From contig JAUWAU010000026.1 of the NCBI GenBank assembly GCA_030601885.1, positions 1-64,000 on the forward strand: 64,000 nucleotides of DNA, written 5' to 3'. A program made the position numbers and the translations under genes. The stretch is from Armatimonadota bacterium. Its GTDB lineage: Bacteria > Armatimonadota > Zipacnadia > JAUWAU01. Numbering within the stretch: position 1 is the stretch's first letter; each line of letters begins with the position of its first letter. The notes beneath the pieces are model-generated. The model saw only the letters and a program-made list of their open reading frames with translations, did not search any database and had not been told where the DNA came from. Shown in pieces: positions 61,867-64,000 of this stretch.

Positions 61867-63357
61867 TCAGTTCCCGTCCACCCGCGTGGCCTCGACGACG
61901 TCGATGGGGTCGCTGTCGTCGGTCTTCGTCTGGTGGTCGTTGGCGTCCCGATGAAAGGTCAGAATCACCCGGAATGTGTCTCCGGCGGCCGATTCAACGC
62001 GAACCGAGCCACCCAGTAGATCCACGAGTTGCCTGCACAGCGACAGCCCCAGCCCGCAATGCACCCCGGTGGCCGCCCGGGCCTCGTCTCCCCGCCAGAA
62101 CTGCTCGAATACGTGCTCGGCCTCTTGCTGGGACAGATGGCTGCCGGTGTTGGCGACGCTGAGCTCGATACGACCATCCTGCGATGCGGCCTCGATCCGG
62201 ATGTGCCCGGCGTCGTTGGTGTAGCTTACGGCGTTGTCGAGCACGTTGGATAGGATCAGGCGGAGCTTCTCTCGGTCGGTGTTCAGGACCAATTGCGGAT
62301 CCACGTTCCACTCAACGTGGAGGCCGCGGGCGTGCGCCCGATCTGCCAGCGGACGCCAGCACTCCTGCAGCACCTCGTGTAGCCGCAGGGATTCGGCATG
62401 TACCTTCGCTTGGCCGGCCTCGATGCGCGCCAGGCACAGGAGGCTATCGACCATGCGCTGCGTTTGCTGGCAGATCACCAGGCAGTCGGCCATGGCCGAC
62501 CGGTAAGCGTCCGATTCGCGCTCTCGCGCAAGGGCCACCTCCAAGGTGGCCTGCAGCCCCGCCAGAGGCGTGCGCAGCTCGTGGGCGACATCGGCCGTGA
62601 GGGCTCTCTGTTGGGCGAAGGCGCGCTCGAGCCGGCTCAGCAGGTCGTTGAGGCGCTCAACGACAGGTGCCAGCTCCGCGGGCGCATCGGCGACAGCGAT
62701 CCGAGCCGCCAGGTCCTCTTCCCCCAGGCCGCCGATCTGGGCTGCCAGATCGTCCAGCGGTTCAAGGCCAGATCGGACAACATGCACGAGGACGGCGAGC
62801 GAGAGGAGGATCGCCGCCGCACCTACAGCGACCAGCAACAGCCTGAGGTCCGCGAGCGCGCCCTCTACCTCTCTAGTGTCACGAGCGATCACGAGCGTGA
62901 GGGGCGGATCGGACGGGGGATTGCGGTCGGATCTGGGACGGTCCTCGCGCTGGGGATGGAACAGAATGCCGGCGGCCCTGCCGCGCCGTCCGTCGGGCAA
63001 TACGAGCCAGCGGCACGCCGGCGCATCCGCGGGCCCGGCGATCCTGTCGAGGTTGCCCTCACGGAGCGAGGGCGATCGTGCCAACACCGTGCCGTCAGCA
63101 AGCCATGCCTGGAAGTACTCGGGCCGCTCGCCCGGTTCGAATTCCTTGATCACACGTTCGTAGAAGTCATGCTCGATTCCCTCGCGCTCCTGTTCGACGA
63201 GAAGCGTGAGGGCGCGAGCTTTGTCGGCAAGCGAATCGTCGAACTGTGCCAGCAACCGGGTGCGCACCAGCAGGTATACCGCGATTCCGGCAGCCGCCAA
63301 CAGCACGGCCGTTCCCACGGCTGTCCCGGCCAGCAATCGAGATCGCAGCGAGCGCAT
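61867..63357 (-). CDS. membrane sensor histidine kinase
   Basis: A 496-aa two-component sensor. TM1 is about residues 7-32, an external sensing loop spans 33-170, TM2 is about 171-196, and a HAMP linker follows. The HisKA domain has the phosphorylated His259 (ADVAHELRTPLAGLQ). The HATPase domain has the N-box NVLDNAVSYT and glycine boxes near WRGDEARAATGVHCGLGLSL. Layout resembles CusS/QseC-type heavy-metal or envelope sensors, but the signal cannot be read. ATG 63357 overlaps the regulator stop by one base (TGATG); GTG 63360 is an alternative. Confidence 0.92.
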   Translation of the reverse strand: MRSLRSRLLAGTAVGTAVLLAAAGIAVYLLVRTRLLAQFDDSLADKARALTLLVEQEREGIEHDFYERVIKEFEPGERPEYFQAWLADGTVLARSPSLREGNLDRIAGPADAPACRWLVLPDGRRGRAAGILFHPQREDRPRSDRNPPSDPPLTLVIARDTREVEGALADLRLLLVAVGAAAILLSLAVLVHVVRSGLEPLDDLAAQIGGLGEEDLAARIAVADAPAELAPVVERLNDLLSRLERAFAQQRALTADVAHELRTPLAGLQATLEVALARERESDAYRSAMADCLVICQQTQRMVDSLLCLARIEAGQAKVHAESLRLHEVLQECWRPLADRAHARGLHVEWNVDPQLVLNTDREKLRLILSNVLDNAVSYTNDAGHIRIEAASQDGRIELSVANTGSHLSQQEAEHVFEQFWRGDEARAATGVHCGLGLSLCRQLVDLLGGSVRVESAAGDTFRVILTFHRDANDHQTKTDDSDPIDVVEATRVDGN

Positions 63358-64000
63358 CACCGGGCATCTCCCAGCACATATCCCTGGCCCCGGCGGGTGT
63401 GAATCAGCCGGGGCAGTCCGGGACGCTCGAGCTTCTTGCGGAGGTAGCCGATGTAAACGTCCACCACGTTGCTCTGCGCGGAGGAGTCAAAGTCATAGAC
63501 ATGCTCCCAGATGTCCGTCCGCGTGACTACTTCGCCTGCCCGCAGGGCCAGGAACTCGAGCAGGGCATATTCGCGCGCCGTGAGTTCGATTTGCTCGCCG
63601 GCTCGCCGCACGACTCGCGCCGCCGTCTCGATTTCCAGGTCCCCAACGCGGATCACCGGGCTCTTGGCGCCGTATCCTCGGCGGATGAGTGCGCGCACAC
63701 GGGCGAGGAGCTCATCGAAGGCGAATGGCTTGACGAGGTAGTTGTCGGCGCCGAGGTCCAATCCACGCACGCGGTCTTCCACCGCGTCCTTGGCCGTGAG
63801 GATCAGGACATTCGCTGGGTTTCCCGCATCGCGAAGGCTCTTGATGATCGCGAGGCCGTCGATCTTGGGGAGCATGAGATCGAGCAGGATGACATCATAC
63901 TCGTTCGATTGCGCGTACCACAGCCCGTCTTCGCCGTCGGCGGCCGCATCCACCGCAAAACCAGCCTCCCGCAGACCCTTCGAGAGGGCCTTGCGCAACG
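63357..64000 (-). CDS. OmpR/PhoB-family response regulator (5' end beyond window)
   Basis: The receiver domain lacks its first dozen or so residues (the acidic pair) because the window ends. The rest is complete: phospho-acceptor Asp in YDVILLDLMLPKIDG, Thr in VLILTAKDAVEDRV, Lys in NYLVKPFAFDELL. The C-terminal winged-helix DNA-binding domain follows (LTAREYALLEFLALRAGEVV; DVYIGYLRKKLERP; IHTRRGQGYVLGD). The TTG near 63998 is an internal Leu codon, not a start. It overlaps the kinase gene and presumably is phosphorylated by it. Confidence 0.93.
   Translation of the reverse strand, partial: LRKALSKGLREAGFAVDAAADGEDGLWYAQSNEYDVILLDLMLPKIDGLAIIKSLRDAGNPANVLILTAKDAVEDRVRGLDLGADNYLVKPFAFDELLARVRALIRRGYGAKSPVIRVGDLEIETAARVVRRAGEQIELTAREYALLEFLALRAGEVVTRTDIWEHVYDFDSSAQSNVVDVYIGYLRKKLERPGLPRLIHTRRGQGYVLGDAR

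Overview
This window is GC-rich, gene-dense DNA from an uncultivated diderm (LPS-type) heterotrophic bacterium. An LptF/LptG-family permease, TatA, many Sec- or Tat-exported hydrolases and lipoproteins, and a siroheme-decarboxylase pair next to hemB all fit an environmental bacterium with an outer membrane. The mix of MocA-type dehydrogenases, sulfatase-like enzymes, a heparinase-like lyase, DUF3604, a ceramidase-like enzyme and beta-propeller proteins recalls Armatimonadota or Planctomycetota/Hydrogenedentota-type genomes. That placement is inference only. No rRNA, tRNA or CRISPR array was recognised.

Layout. 1-5.3 kb: an exported discoidin-SGNH hydrolase, then sugar-phosphate genes (phosphohexose mutase, GHMP kinase, PfkB kinase). 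5.3-8.0 kb: tatA, a small exported protein and cysS. 8.0-8.65 kb: a four-copy palindromic repeat cluster. 8.6-11.5 kb (minus): MocA dehydrogenase, an orphan 2-hydroxyacyl-CoA-dehydratase-like protein and an RsmC-like methyltransferase. 12-20.9 kb: polysaccharide-type cluster (DUF3604 protein, heparinase II/III-like lyase, two large exported binding proteins). 21-25.2 kb (minus): an ECF vitamin/metal transporter made of a T component and a membrane-ATPase-ATPase fusion. 25.4-34.2 kb: a toroid-repeat protein, cupin, MocA dehydrogenase, two paralogous membrane-anchored HEAT/TPR proteins flanking a phosphodiesterase, and a NagB-like isomerase. 34.5-38 kb: VapBC-type toxin-antitoxin, rpsR, hemB-ahbA-ahbB. 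38-39 kb: two FlgM-like genes, one frameshifted. 39.3-42.1 kb: L,D-transpeptidase, acpS, LptF/G-like permease. 42.1-44.8 kb: an IS1634-like element inserted in codon 5 of an Mrr_N-domain gene. 44.9-50.5 kb: two paralogous secreted proteins, a ceramidase-like enzyme and a sialidase-like propeller. 50.6-58.1 kb (minus): Tat-exported sulfatase-like enzyme, two tandem PD40 lipoproteins, two zinc phospholipase C/P1-nuclease-type proteins. 58.3-61.9 kb: a sulfatase gene broken into two pieces around an inserted pair of genes (propeller plus cytolysin-domain-like protein; PD40 protein). 61.9-64 kb (minus): two-component system, its regulator cut by the window edge.

The genes suggest a lifestyle of degrading exported polymers (sulfated or acetylated glycans, glycosaminoglycan-like uronates, lipids). 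Sugars would be handled by kinases, mutases and MocA enzymes, and export would use Sec/Tat. The most unusual items are the propeller/cytolysin-like protein and its position inside a broken sulfatase, the S-A-A ECF fusion with a T component whose stop codon lies in a REP-like palindrome, the reconstructable IS insertion, the covarying repeat cluster, and a VapB-type antitoxin that appears to be leaderless.
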